From Ulota crispa (taxonomy: Eukaryota; Streptophyta; Bryopsida; Orthotrichales; Orthotrichaceae), in contig OY987243.1 in the NCBI GenBank assembly GCA_963920765.1, positions 26,035,419-26,099,418 on the forward strand: a stretch of DNA of 64,000 bases, given 5' to 3'. Below the pieces are notes generated by a model. The model was not told where the DNA came from. It ran no database searches and saw only the letters and a program-made list of their open reading frames with translations. The position numbers and the translations under genes are program-made. Shown here piece after piece: positions 22,501-33,559 of this stretch. Position 1 is the first letter of the stretch, and every line of letters begins with the position of its first letter.

Positions 22501-23310
22501 TGGCAAGGTGCATGGTGGGCAATATTGTTCTTTCATGTTTCCAAGAGACATTAACTCACTCTTCAAATCTAATAGCTGGGTAAGTTGCGCACTATTTGAT
22601 TAGTTTTGGCACTTGTCTCTTGTGCAATATCCCTTAGAGCACTATGTTTTGTGCAATCCATTTTTTTTACATGCATGAATAAACATTTGGTAGAGCGCAA
22701 GCAGGGCTTTGCCACGCTGCATTGATATCTCCAAACAATTGAAGCTAGATTCTAGAACAAATTCCTTATTAATCCTATCATCAAAGATGGGCATTGGGAT
22801 ATAGCAATAATGACAAAAAATTCCAAATTCTTTCACTTTAGTTATTTACATTGTCCTCATATGCACAACGTGCCTCAATTCTATAGTGTCCTTGAGAAAG
22901 TTTGAGCTACTATGTCAGCGCACAACATGAGGATAAAAGATGACAATATGCAATAGACTTGCAAAATTGAAGCATTTCCAAAGTCCCATGGCAGACCAAC
23001 AACTGGGAGTGTAAATTCTTTGCCATGAAGTATGTCCTTTGTTGCATACAAGCCCTTTGGAAAGAAGATGTTGATATGGCACATGTGAATGCATTGTTTT
23101 GCTTATTAAATTCTTGTGATTTTGTAGTGACATTTTATTTTATTCTAATATTTTATCCTACTATGTAGTTGAGTGACTAGATCTCTATAGAAGACAAAAT
23201 CACAATAAGGAATTTTGTGAAAGACATTTTGCGCAAAGTCCTTGATGACGCTAATCATATAGATCCGGATTGGTATGTAGTTGTAAGTCCGGTCAAGGAG
23301 AGGTGTTGAG
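19541..23310 (+). pseudogene. Decayed multi-exon coding region, family not recognised
   Basis: Several plus-strand blocks read like protein although no long frame survives. About 19546-19610 gives ERIRGYNLDNEDVAAAAI and ends at a GTGTAAG donor-like site. 20161-20508 gives 115 residues rich in Lys/Glu with coiled-coil character. About 21838-21990 contains GNLLFDKKKSIILDPQPLLL and later GLAIVPFESKGEYL, then shifts frame into DYILAQVNPQDRYLASF and LLGEEEDVGDGCSSYTPRSV (to about 22160). A block ending at 22579 (KVHGGQYCSFMFPRDINSLF) meets a perfect GTAAGT donor. Further blocks are CKFFAMKYVLCCIQALWKED (about 23010-23105) and RNFVKDILRKVLDDA (about 23190-23305). I do not recognise the family. It could be a dead host gene or a transposon-borne gene; the in-frame stops and frameshift argue against function. 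Confidence 0.4.
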
Positions 23311-25487
23311 GTGCAGAACATGATGACAAAGATTGAAACTGTTCAATTGTTGTTGTTATTGGACTTTTTTACCAGAGCAAAGTCAATGAAGAACACAATG
23401 CTCACTCCATCTTCTAGCAAAACCAAAAGACATTGTTGATAGGGACGTAGATCTATAATGCACAACTCGGCAAAATTACTTGTCAAAGAATTTAGTAGGT
23501 CAACTCAACCTAAGCCTTCATGAATGTGTCTTGCATTTTTGACAATGAATTATAATGTATCATTGGAGGAACCTAAGGTTGAGCTACATGGTACTTCCTT
23601 AAGGAAGTGAAGTCCATAGCTCTATTTTTGTATTACTAGGTGTATAGTACATTTTTTGTTAATTAATAGCTTGATGTTTTTGTGCTCCATGCAAGTGAAA
23701 TCATTGCTTTAATGTACTTGCTACTAAATGTATGATATTCTTTTTGTTATTATGGCTTTTTGCATTTGCACGTTGAGAGCAAGCATAAAACATCTCCACT
23801 TGAATGCAAGTGTTTTATATTTTGAACTTCATGACATTGTTGTGGAGGGATTGCAAAGTAGTTTGCGTTGTACTTATTCTTTATGATTTTCACTTCAGGT
23901 GTGTGGTTCAAGATTTATGTTCTATGTTTTGCAATTCTTTTTGTTGGGAGCTAGGAGAGATGTTCAAAATCATTAGAGCTTGACAAAATTATATAACTAC
24001 AATGGATACAAACACAATGCTTGAAGGTTGCAGAGTAGACTACACTAGAAATGAAGTTTTTGGATTTGTGCTTCATTGTGCTTGTTTTTCAAATTTTTAA
24101 GAAAACTAGGAAACATAGAAATAATAGGTGTTGCTATCAACAAAATAAAGTCTTGAACACCCTAGAATTAAAGTCAAATACTGAACCCCTAAAACAATGA
24201 ACATGGTTCTTTTGGTAATATAGCGTCTTTTAGCAACATAGTATGAATGGATTTCTTTGCTCAAATGGGTTATTCTTTTTCTTTCTTTGAACTTTCTCAT
24301 AACATGATTTGAGAACTAGATTTAAAGCCCAAAAAAATTTACAACTTTTCACTATATGGTTCAAAAGTCAATGCATGATATGTAGTTTTTGTATATGTCA
24401 AACAACTAAATAACTTCTTTGTAGATTAAATTTTGATTTCTAATTTTTTGAAAATTGGTTCTTCAAATTTATTTATACATCCTAAACCCTAAATTATTCA
24501 ATTTAGAAAAATGAAGTGATAGTTGTGAGAAATTTTAAACTGCAGGTAGATTTGCAACCTAGTCAAATGTAGTGAAATACTTGTCTTTTGTATTTAAAAT
24601 TGTCTAAAACATCTTGTATAGATGTAAGAAATCCCAATTGAGCATCTTAGCAAATGAAGTTGGACTTCTCAACCCCAATGTTCATTTCTTTTTGAATTAT
24701 TAAAGAAAATCTTCAAAAAATGGTGAAAATATATAAAAGAGTCCAATGCTCCCATAATTTAGCATGGAAGTGCTTCCCACATTAAAAAACGCGTGAAAAA
24801 AGTTTTAGAAAGTTCACCTCTATGTTCAAAAGTTGTGGCCGTTTCTTCAAGTGTGCCTAATGTGACTGTTCCCTTCTAGGCATTAGTTACATTAGGCACA
24901 ATTGCACAAATTTGGTGAAATACTTGTCTTTTGTGTTTGAATTTTTTTTTTCAACCTTTCCATGGATGCAAAAAACCTAAACAAGCATCTTAACATCTGA
25001 AAATCAATATGCTAATGTCAACTTTTATTTTGAGGAGGTGGCTCATTATCTTAAATAACCCTAATGTGAGTAATGCTTCTCCTATGCATTAGTCACAGTA
25101 AACACAATTGCGCAAATCTACCAAGTAAAACACTTTCAAAAGTTTTTGGTTTTTATTATCTTTTTTTTATGTCCAAATATATTGTTAAGGTATAGAAAGT
25201 AGGACTATGGTTGTTTCCAATAGTTGGTGAAGTAGCCTAAAGTGTAAAAAGATACTTTGTTGATTATTATTATTTTTTAATTACTTTTAAGTTTTCTCAA
25301 CATCATTGACCTTTGAGTTATTAATTGAATTTTTATTAGTGTTTGTCTTTTTTTTGTAGTGTGTGCAGGATAAAAGAAATAGTATTCCAAAGTAAAAGAT
25401 TTTAAAAATAACACTTCTATGTATGTTGTTTATTTTTGTAACAACTTTTACATTTGTATCATTTTTTGCATGTTATAATTATGTATA
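23311..25487. other. Spacer with degenerate repeats and an eroded TTAA relic
   Basis: No gene. About 24180-24500 resembles the start of the TTAA element at 37274 (ACCCCTAAAACAATGAAC; TGGTTCAAAAGTCAATGCATGATATGTAG), but the TTAA site has decayed to CTGA. About 24540-25180 holds three diverged versions of a paragraph with GGTGAAATACTTGTCTTTTG and CATTAGT(T/C)ACA(T/G)TA(G/A)(G/A)CACAATTG. Confidence 0.4.
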
Positions 25488-26742
25488 CAGTGCCTTCCCA
25501 AAATGTTCAAACCGTGGCATACTTATCAAACATTCAATAATATATAAAAAAACAAATGCACAAACTTACAAATTTCAAATTTATTGAAGAAATACATGAA
25601 ATACTTTACATATGTATGAATAGAAACTTTAGAAATAGAGCTTCAAGATTAGTGATAAAGAAATCCAAAATGTACCTACCATTTGAACATTTTTGGAACT
25701 CCATGAAGTGAATCACTCAATATTTTGTCCACCTTCCTTTTGCTTCTATGACGGAAGAAATTTGGCGTAGCATGCTCTCTACAAGCCTCCTACAATCATT
25801 TGCACTGATAGAATAGATAATTTCATGTACTGAATTCCATAATTCAATCATTTTGCTTAGTGGCCAATTATATTGATTTAATGCCCGTTTGAGAATTGCC
25901 CACAAATGTTCTATTGGATTCAAGTCAGGCAATTGAGATGGCCAAGGCAAGGGAGTAAACTGTTGTTGAGAAAACCATTCCATAAGCAATTTAGTCGTAT
26001 GTACACGAGCATTGTCTTGCTAAAAAATAAGAGAAGAAGGGTTCAAATGAAACTTGGAAATTGTTTGATGCACGTTCTGCTCCAACGTCTCTCGGTATTG
26101 ATGTTGGTTTATGCGGCCTTCAACTTTGCACACCACTCCCGGTCCATGAATGGACATACTTCCCCAAATCATGATCCCTCCGCCACCATGTTTTATTGTT
26201 TGAGAAACAGTTCAAGATGGCGGTTGTTCTAAATCACGCATCCAACACCAAGACATTCCATCTAAACAAAAACGGTTAATCTTGGACTCATCAGAGAAGA
26301 TAACTTGACTCCAATCATCTGTAGTCCAATGTTGGTGTACTCTAGCAAATTCTAAACGATCCCTAATATTTTTCCTAGAAAGTTGAAGTTTCTTCTTTTT
26401 CACTTGTGCATTCAAACCATGTCTACAAAGAGAATGCCTTACTGTATTAGCAGTAGCACTCACTTGTACTCCAAAGTCTTTCTGTAACTGTTTAGAAGCA
26501 TCTACTGCAGTACCCAACTTTCCTCTAGTAACTTCTAATACACATGATCTCTCCATAGCTCTGGTCATCACACGTGGTCTACCTTTACATCCAAGCTTTG
26601 CATCTAGAACATGTGCACGTTGAATGTTATGAATGCTACCAAAACTCACCTACAAAAGCCTAGAAATTTCTCTCAATCCACATCCTCTCTGCAACATAGA
26701 AATGACATTCTCCCTTTTCTCAACCAACAATGCTCTGGGCAA
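25488..26742 (-). mobile_element. Tc1-like (DD34E) DNA transposon, inactive
   Basis: The distal end, beyond the transposase stop, reads TA|CAGTGCCTTCCCAAAATGTT, close to the CAGTGCCTT-type ends of Tc1 elements, with TA at 25486-25487. An inverted relic of it (TTTGAACATTTTTGGAAC) lies inside at about 25683-25702. The opposite terminal repeat was not found between 26742 and 27390, so that end is lost or too diverged, and the start given is only the edge of the coding region. See the transposase entry for the catalytic spacing. Confidence 0.75.
25717..26742 (-). pseudogene. Tc1-family DD34E transposase pseudogene
   Basis: Cut-and-paste transposase of the Tc1/mariner superfamily. The frame runs 342 codons without any indel, the usual length for Tc1 transposases. 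It shows an N-terminal helix-turn-helix region (GCGLREISRLL next to a stop), a second GRPR-type DNA-binding box (GCKGRPRVMTR), the first catalytic Asp in VIFSDESKI, the second in QDNARVH, and the Glu in LPDLNPIEHLW exactly 34 residues after it. Defects: the expected initiator position reads TTG (26742-26740), and there are three internal stops at 26652-26650 (TAG), 26214-26212 (TGA) and 26022-26020 (TAG). The TGA lies where family members usually have an Arg and the last TAG where they have Gln, as single C-to-T changes would give. No frameshift means recent decay. Confidence 0.9.
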
Positions 26743-27390
26743 TGTGTTTAGCTATAAAAATTGAAGTAGAAGAATCACAAACAATCTTAACAAAGCCCAA
26801 GTACAACTTGCAAGCTCACAAAAACACACAAAGACAAAAACAAAACAATGACGGAGTATAGAAGTGATGAATAGGCTATCCCTTCTCCTTGTTATGGGAT
26901 TTTGAAAGTGTTCAAAGTGACATTTGGCTTTTGACCAACCACATGGAGACTCCCATGGTAAGATTGCAATTTTAGAGTGATGTGTATGGTCCTTTCTAGT
27001 AGTTGTATGTGAAAGCAAGTGGAGATTAGTGTAACTGATGAGTCTTGGGTTAGGCTTTGCAGGGTGCCTTAAACTGCTCTAGCCTCTAAGGAGCGCTTCC
27101 TCTCTCTGCAAATTGTAAGGCCTGGCTATCTTGATTTAGTTTGTTGTCTTCAGAAGCGCTAGAGTTGCAGTCATGATCACACTCCATTTGGATTGCAAAT
27201 GCTTAATAATACATGAACCACCTGCATCCTCCAAAATACATTGAAACATACCTCAATACCTAAAATCATATAGAGTAGAAAAAGCAATGTACAAAGTCTT
27301 TTGCATCCAACAACCCTCAATTCTAGGAGCAAAACCTCTGCCATTTTCAAAGAAGTGCTCTCAGATGAATATAGATTGCCCAACAAATCA
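26743..27390. other. Spacer, nothing recognised
   Basis: Searched by eye for the second Tc1 terminal repeat without success. Minus-strand frames at 26752-27018 and 27177-27386 have no recognisable family. The last 40 bases lead into the TTAA element. Confidence 0.4.
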
Positions 27391-27394
27391 TTAA

Positions 27395-28273
27395 CCCCTA
27401 AATGCCCAAGGGTGTTTTTTTTGTTTTTGGAAGGCAGTTTTGAAGTTTTTGAATTGTCATTGTAAGATCATTACTAAACATCAAAACAAAATTGTAACCA
27501 TTGAACCTTGAACATCAAGGTTTCTAGATGGCACTACCCAAAAAGAATCCAAAATGGCCGCACAGATTTTAAGACATTTGTGATTGAATGATGATGAGTA
27601 TGGAATTTTTTGTTTTGTTTTTAACTGCCCAAAACTTCTAATACAAATTGGCAACTTTTGGATACAAAATTGGGAGACAACCACTTAGGATGCTTTAGTG
27701 TTTCTTGTTGCTACTTCAAAACCAATAGCCCCTCTTCCAAATCCATGACCACAATTTCACAAATGAGCCTGCAACGCAACTGTCAAAATGCAACCGTCTA
27801 ATACAAAAAAAATTTCAACTTCTATTATTGACCAAAAATCATTATGAACAAAAGAAAATGCAACAACGATAGGATTCTAATTTCCATAACAAAAACATTC
27901 CAAGTGAAATTAGTCCAAAGGCACTTTTAGATTCTGTTAGATGACAAAATTTTAGTAAAAAGGCCCTTATTGCCCAAAGGAGTGCCCAAGGGAAATCTTC
28001 ACCTTTTGCTTAGCTTGATGCCCGTCTTTTCAATGTGGCAAGTTCTCACAACACTATTTAAGACAGAAAATGTATGCTTGTAGTTAACCTTCCACCAAAA
28101 ACAAATGGAATAAGATGTGGAGGAAGTTGAATTTGAACGATGAAGCTAATTTCAATGCGCAACTTTTCTATAAAAAAAAACCTCGAAACAATAAAATTTG
28201 TAACTTCAACAAGGTTTCAAAGTTTCATGAACTTTTTTGGACACTAGAATCTAGTGCCTTGGGCATTTAGGGG
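27395..28273. mobile_element. TTAA-flanked (piggyBac-like) element, 879 bp
   Basis: Left end TTAA|CCCCTAAATGCCCAAGGG; right end read inwards TTAA|CCCCTAAATGCCCAAGG, identical over 17 bases. TTAA sites at 27391-27394 and 28274-28277. This is the cleanest member of the family. The interior has only short frames with no DDE/D transposase motif, so it is non-autonomous. Confidence 0.85.
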
Positions 28274-28277
28274 TTAA

Positions 28278-29642
28278 GGAACCCTAAGCTATTGTCATTG
28301 AAAACTATTGCATACAATAAATACTATGTACTAAACTGCACAAAACGAGACAAGAGAGTATGCATTTGCAGACAAAAAAAAAGCAAAACAAACCCATGTA
28401 ACATCTTACGTCCTGTGAACACAAAAGGATAATTGCTAACACCTTAAAGCAACCAATAGTGGGTGAGAGGCAAAGCAAGTGCACAATGAGAAAGATTATA
28501 GCAATATGAAAGATAACCACTAGGAAACCTTAAAAGAACCATTGAAAGACGTAGCATACAATGAAGACACAAAACTTGAAGACAAAAATTGCATAAGTTG
28601 TAGCACAGCAAAATCCACGTCCTCTAAGTTGAAAATCTAAAATGGTAAAGGAAGCAATAGTGGTGAGCTTTTTTGAGAAGCAAAGCAATTGCATGTGCAA
28701 TATACATTGCAAAAACAAGACGATGAGTAGTGTTGCACCTATAAATTGCCACCCTAAACCCTAAAAACATAGTAAATTGGATTCAATTGTCTTGCACATG
28801 CAATTCAAGGTGAATTTGAATGTCAATGCAATACAAAAAGGCCTTTGCAGCGGTTGTTTGTTTGAGCTTGTGGAAATACGCTAAACCCTAAATTTGGTCT
28901 ATGAGATGCTGCAACCTTTAAAAGATACCGTTACCCATTCCATCTCAATCCAAGGAAGTCTTTTTGTGCACTTTCCCCTAAATCAACACAATACCTTACA
29001 CCCATTTGTGTTGCTTTGTGTTTGTTGCGTATTGAGCAATACACATTATATCCAAGGAAGTAAAGTGGGCTCTAATTGTCTTGGAGTTTTAAGCAAAAGC
29101 ATTTGCTATTGATAAGTTATAATTCCACTATGTCTTTGAAGAGGTTTCAAGTATATGTCATTTTGTAATGGGTTTATAGACTACTAAGCCATGATCATAC
29201 CATGTTGCAAGGAGCACCCATAAATTAGAAATTAAGAGTGAACACATTTAGAAAAATTATTGTTTTTACAAAATATTGATAAAATATTCTAATGAATTAG
29301 ACAAATCAAAATCAATAATCACATCTATCAACTAAAGGCACAGCTTTTTGTAAACGCCGCAATGATACATTTGTTCTTCTTCATAAGTGCTACATTTTTG
29401 TATGTTTGTTTTCTATAATTACAACTCTATTCACTTTGTACATTGTATTATTGGAGTTGATGCAGTATTCATATATTAAATCATCATGTTTTAGAAGTTG
29501 TAAATACGTTGTTGGACAATTTTCTCCATCTTTCAACAATTTGCAAAACATTTGATATAAGTTTGGGCCACTATATATGGTGCTATTGAAAGAGTAATTA
29601 CTGCGGTTTGATGGAAGTCCATAATACATGGTTTCAAATCCC
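28278..29642. other. About 1.4 kb of spacer, nothing recognised
   Basis: AT-rich sequence; short frames on both strands (28305-28718 minus, 28894-29112 plus) without family signatures. One ACCCTAAACCCTAAA telo-box-like word at about 28751. Confidence 0.45.
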
Positions 29643-29646
29643 TTAA

Positions 29647-30287
29647 CCCCTCAAGGCCCAAGGGGACCAAACTATCCCTCCTTGTTTATAATTTGGGATG
29701 CCTATATTTTCTTCATGATTAATTACAATGATTTTTTTTAAAGTTTGTGTTGAAGTCTTGTTTTAGTATCAAAAGTCTAATTTTGAAAATGACTAATTAT
29801 GATTTTCTATTAAAGATTTTGTGCAAGGATGTTCATAGCAAATCTTCACTTTCTAGTGTTGAGAGCTCTTGGAAATGAGCCTAAAGTACACTAGAACTTG
29901 GAGAAACAATCACATTAGAAACTTCATTTAAAAAGTTATAGAGTAGATTTTATGAAGCCGTAAATTGATTAGGGTTACACATGTTGTACTTTACATACTC
30001 ATATTTTTTTGGTATCCCCAATTTTAAATTTGAGATATGAAAAGAGGATTGAAAGACTTCAAATCACTTTCATAGTTTTAATACCCTCTTGATCAAATGT
30101 TATAATCTTTCAATCCATTACTGATATTGTTGTGTATTCTTTTCCTATGTGATGTCTAACCGTATCTAGTTTGAATTTATACAATTACAAAAAAAAATTA
30201 CATGATGTAAGTTATCAAATTGTTAACATTTTGTTCATTGAAGAACAGATTTTGAGATACTCAAGAAAGTGCATGGGCCTTGAGGGA
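29647..30287. mobile_element. TTAA-flanked (piggyBac-like) element, 641 bp
   Basis: Left TTAA|CCCCTCAAGGCCCAAGGGG; right read inwards TTAA|TCCCTCAAGGCCCATG. TTAA at 29643-29646 and 30288-30291. The TIR word CTCAAGG is a subfamily variant of CTAAATG. No coding content. Confidence 0.8.
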
Positions 30288-30291
30288 TTAA

Positions 30292-30787
30292 AGACCGCTA
30301 AACCCAATGCCCTTGCACTATAGTAGTATAAAAATGTGTAAAGAAAATTTCAATAACTTTGATCTCACATATTGCAAGAAATGAGCGTTTAAAGTGTGGA
30401 AGACAATCTTTTTTGCACCATCCACGACTAGATTATTTGACTTCAAATACTAATAATGTACAGTTTTTGCACTTCAAAGTTTTGAGGTTCAACTCTATTT
30501 TGGTGGAAATCTAAGTTCAAAATCTACAAGAAAAACCCCAAAATGAAAGATAATATATTTTCATTTTTAAACAAATGTTTAGGCAAATAAGCTATTAAAG
30601 CACCTAAACCCATTTTTCTTGAATACCTATGAAACCAACCACCAATTCTAAAAACGTCTATATTACAGTTTACCTATTACAATGATATTTAAATTACAAG
30701 AACTAGATTCTTTTATGCAATAACTTCTTTCCAAGTGCGCCTTTACAACATAAACCTAACACGCTTGCCTTAATCCACATCACACTT
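30292..30787. other. Spacer, nothing recognised
   Basis: No gene, RNA or repeat structure noted between the TTAA element and the next MITE. Confidence 0.45.
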
Positions 30788-30962
30788 CACTAGAAGAAAA
30801 TTGCGTTAGAATTCCCCAAAAATGTAAGGTAGTTTATGTTGAGTTCCATGTTTTTAACACAAAATTTTGAGTTGTTCAACAAAATTATGCATTGGAAACA
30901 CGGTACTTGACATAAACTACCTTACATTTTTTAGTGCATTCTAACATGGTTTTCTACTAGTG
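30788..30962. mobile_element. CACTA-like MITE, CACTAGTAGAAA family
   Basis: Left end CACTAGAAGAAAATTGCGTT; right end read inwards CACTAGTAGAAAACCATGTT. Inner arms pair (AATGTAAGGTAGTTTATGT with ACATAAACTACCTTACATT). CTT flanks both sides (30785-30787 and 30963-30965), a 3-bp target duplication. The centre (TTTTGAGTTGTTCAACAAAA) is itself palindromic. Confidence 0.85.
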
Positions 30963-31237
30963 CTTCATCATGCTTTTTGCATAATACACTTGCTTATTTG
31001 CCTTGCATTGAGCCCGTTGATGGCAACTAGTTGTCCAACCTTGGTCTCCATTGCGGTGCAAGACTATCAAGGGTTGACTTTGTTGGGCATGCCAAAACAT
31101 TTTGTCTTTTGATGGGGGCCAGGGGAAGAAGCTAGGTTTGGGCTCCATCCAAAGTGGGTCAATCCTGTGATAGGGTCGCAGGCAGGCCCATGCCCTAGCC
31201 CATGCACCACATAGGCTGAGCCCACTTTGGATAGCAC
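30963..31237. other. Short spacer, nothing recognised
   Basis: Slightly GC-richer than average, with minus-strand frames at 30957-31261 that lack any recognised domain. Confidence 0.4.
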
Positions 31238-31240
31238 AAT

Positions 31241-31529
31241 CAGTACAAGAAAAAGGGTCATTATTGACTAAGGATTTTGACTACAAAAAAAATTAAGACA
31301 ATTAGACTTTCATGACTAGTATTTATGACCACATATAGTCATAAATAATTTAATTTATGATTGAACAATTTCATGTAGTCATAAATAATTTAATTTATGA
31401 TTACACGTAGTCATAAATTAAATTATTTATGACTACATGTGGTCATAAATACTAGTCACAAAAGCCTAGTTGTTTTAGTATTTTGGTAGTCAAAATCCTT
31501 AGTAAAAAATGGCCCTTTTTCTTGTAGTG
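31241..31529. mobile_element. CACTA-type MITE with TSD AAT
   Basis: Left end CAGTACAAGAAAAAGGGTCA; right end read inwards CACTACAAGAAAAAGGGCCA. CACTACAAGAAA is the classical plant CACTA/En-Spm terminus. AAT flanks both sides (31238-31240 and 31530-31532). The interior holds inverted TAGTCATAAAT/ATTTATGACTA units, so the element folds into a branched hairpin. No coding capacity. Confidence 0.9.
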
Positions 31530-31532
31530 AAT

Positions 31533-33559
31533 TTAAGGTCTTGCATATTTAAAGGGATCACTAAACCTTATACAAGCTACATTTTCTCTTGGGATTAGCA
31601 AGTTGTCATAGTGAATGATAGCTTATTGCTTTTGAAAATTCCTTGACTTGTTATTAGTTGGAAGTATGCCTAGTAAGTTGTACTCTTGGGGATACAAGTG
31701 GCCATCCCCTCTTAAATGGGCAAATTTCAATTGAAGGGCACTGGACAATTCAAGGATGGCAGAAGATACTCTTACCCTACACCTGTTTGGAGCTCTGAAA
31801 AGGATATTTCACCATACACAGTTTTCACCCAAGTTGTTACACCTAATCCCGGCAAAGCAACTTGAAACCAACAACCAAAATGAAGTAGGTGGATTTTTCT
31901 TGTCTCATGTGTGCTTCCGGATTGTTGATTCCGAATTCAAGAAGCAACTTTCACGTAAGGAACTAGGATTCATAAGGCACTAGGATTCGATAATAAGCAT
32001 AGAATACTTGAAAAGAATCACGGAACAGGCACTACCCGGTCACCCGGTAACTCCACGCAACTTTAGAACGGCATTACGAAAGTTCAATACGACTATCGTC
32101 GAAATTTCATTCACCAGTGAGAGAAAGCAGAGTGGCATACACCATTCCTTCATGCAGCCTTTACACCTGTGACAAGGCCGTGGGAAGGGCAGTATGAAAA
32201 GGGGCAAATTTTCCAAGGCTAGTTATAGTGGACGGTTTACAATAACCTGGAATTTGCAGCTGCCCTAATCGCCAGTACTACTACAGAGAATCAAATCAAA
32301 CTTGTTGGAAAAACAAAACACAGCCAGCCAGCACTGCAGCAGACAAGATAGAAAAAGTCACGTATAGCTGCTGCATGACGAATCACGTAGGAATCAAAAT
32401 GATGGAAACGTGCTACTACCCCACTTTACAAAGTGGCTCTGGAAAAATATCAACAACAAGCAGGAAAGACGGGCACGAGTTTCCAAAGTCAAGTTGAATA
32501 GACTGCCAGGTGAGGCAGAGAGCGCAAGGAAAAGAGAAACAAGATAAAACGTAGGCCTCAGAAATTCAACCATGACCTAAAAACATTCTCACAAAGTGTA
32601 AGAATGTGCGCGCTTTTGACGGGAAGTAAAATAACAATAATGGTACATCTGTTGTCATAACAGAAAATTGACCTCAAATATGAGAGGAAACTCATTCTCG
32701 TACAGCTCGCTCACAACTAAATAATTTTGGGAAGTTTGTTTTTGGCAAGCTCTGAACAAGATCGTACTGTATAAGAGCCCTTATCACAATTTGATACTCA
32801 CAATGTAAAAAGAATAAATTTCTTAGCAAAATCTTATAACCTCCAGCAAAATTTGCACCGAACTCCAGTGTGATCACACCAGAAAATGAATGTTGTGTAG
32901 CATCAGCCTCCGTGTTTCCGTAAATCCTGCGATGGAGAAACAGTAAAGATTAGTTTGAATTACCGCACGGGTGCAAGGAGAATCGACTGTAAGCTTATCC
33001 AAACTAGAATGCTTAAGAGATCTTATCAGTGTTACGGTCCTCATCCTTGTCAAAGTAGTATCAAAAGATCTTGTAGAATAGACGTACTCACGAAACCTAC
33101 ATCCAATATCTAGAATTTTGTGAGCGAGTTCTTAGGCATCAAATTCTCACCATATAGGGCACGCCAATTCAATATCGACCAGGCGTGTTTTATCCGGCAA
33201 AAGTAGATTTCGGTCTTGGATCATGAAGATGAGGAGCGAAGAGCTTGATGTCCACACAATAAGAATGATGGGTACTCTCCCCCGAGTGATCGAAACTTGA
33301 ATATCCGTTCGATGTCCTGATAAAATTGTCCTCCTCTCGCCCTCTGAATGTAGCCTTACAATCGAGTTCCTATTGTACTATGTCAGCCATCTCAGGTGCA
33401 GAAGGTTGGTTTCTTGGGCACTTTTACCTCAGCGAGAACAAATGTGTCGTGAAAGAAATCTAAATTTGGGTTGCAACCTCCATACGCTGGATTAGTCCGT
33501 AGGACATGCCCGCAAAATAACGGCAGTCTCAAAGAATGGTCTATCTAATTCATCCTCGT
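31533..33559. other. Region downstream of the GT34 gene, including its likely 3' UTR
   Basis: Base composition is more even than in the TE-rich zones, which suits gene-proximal DNA. The GT34 3' UTR must begin at 33559 and run leftwards; I cannot place its end. A minus-strand acceptor-like word (CATCGCAG, about 32927-32934) hints that an intron may lie in the UTR. The frames at 31756-31983 plus and 32692-32877 minus have no recognisable product. Confidence 0.4.
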
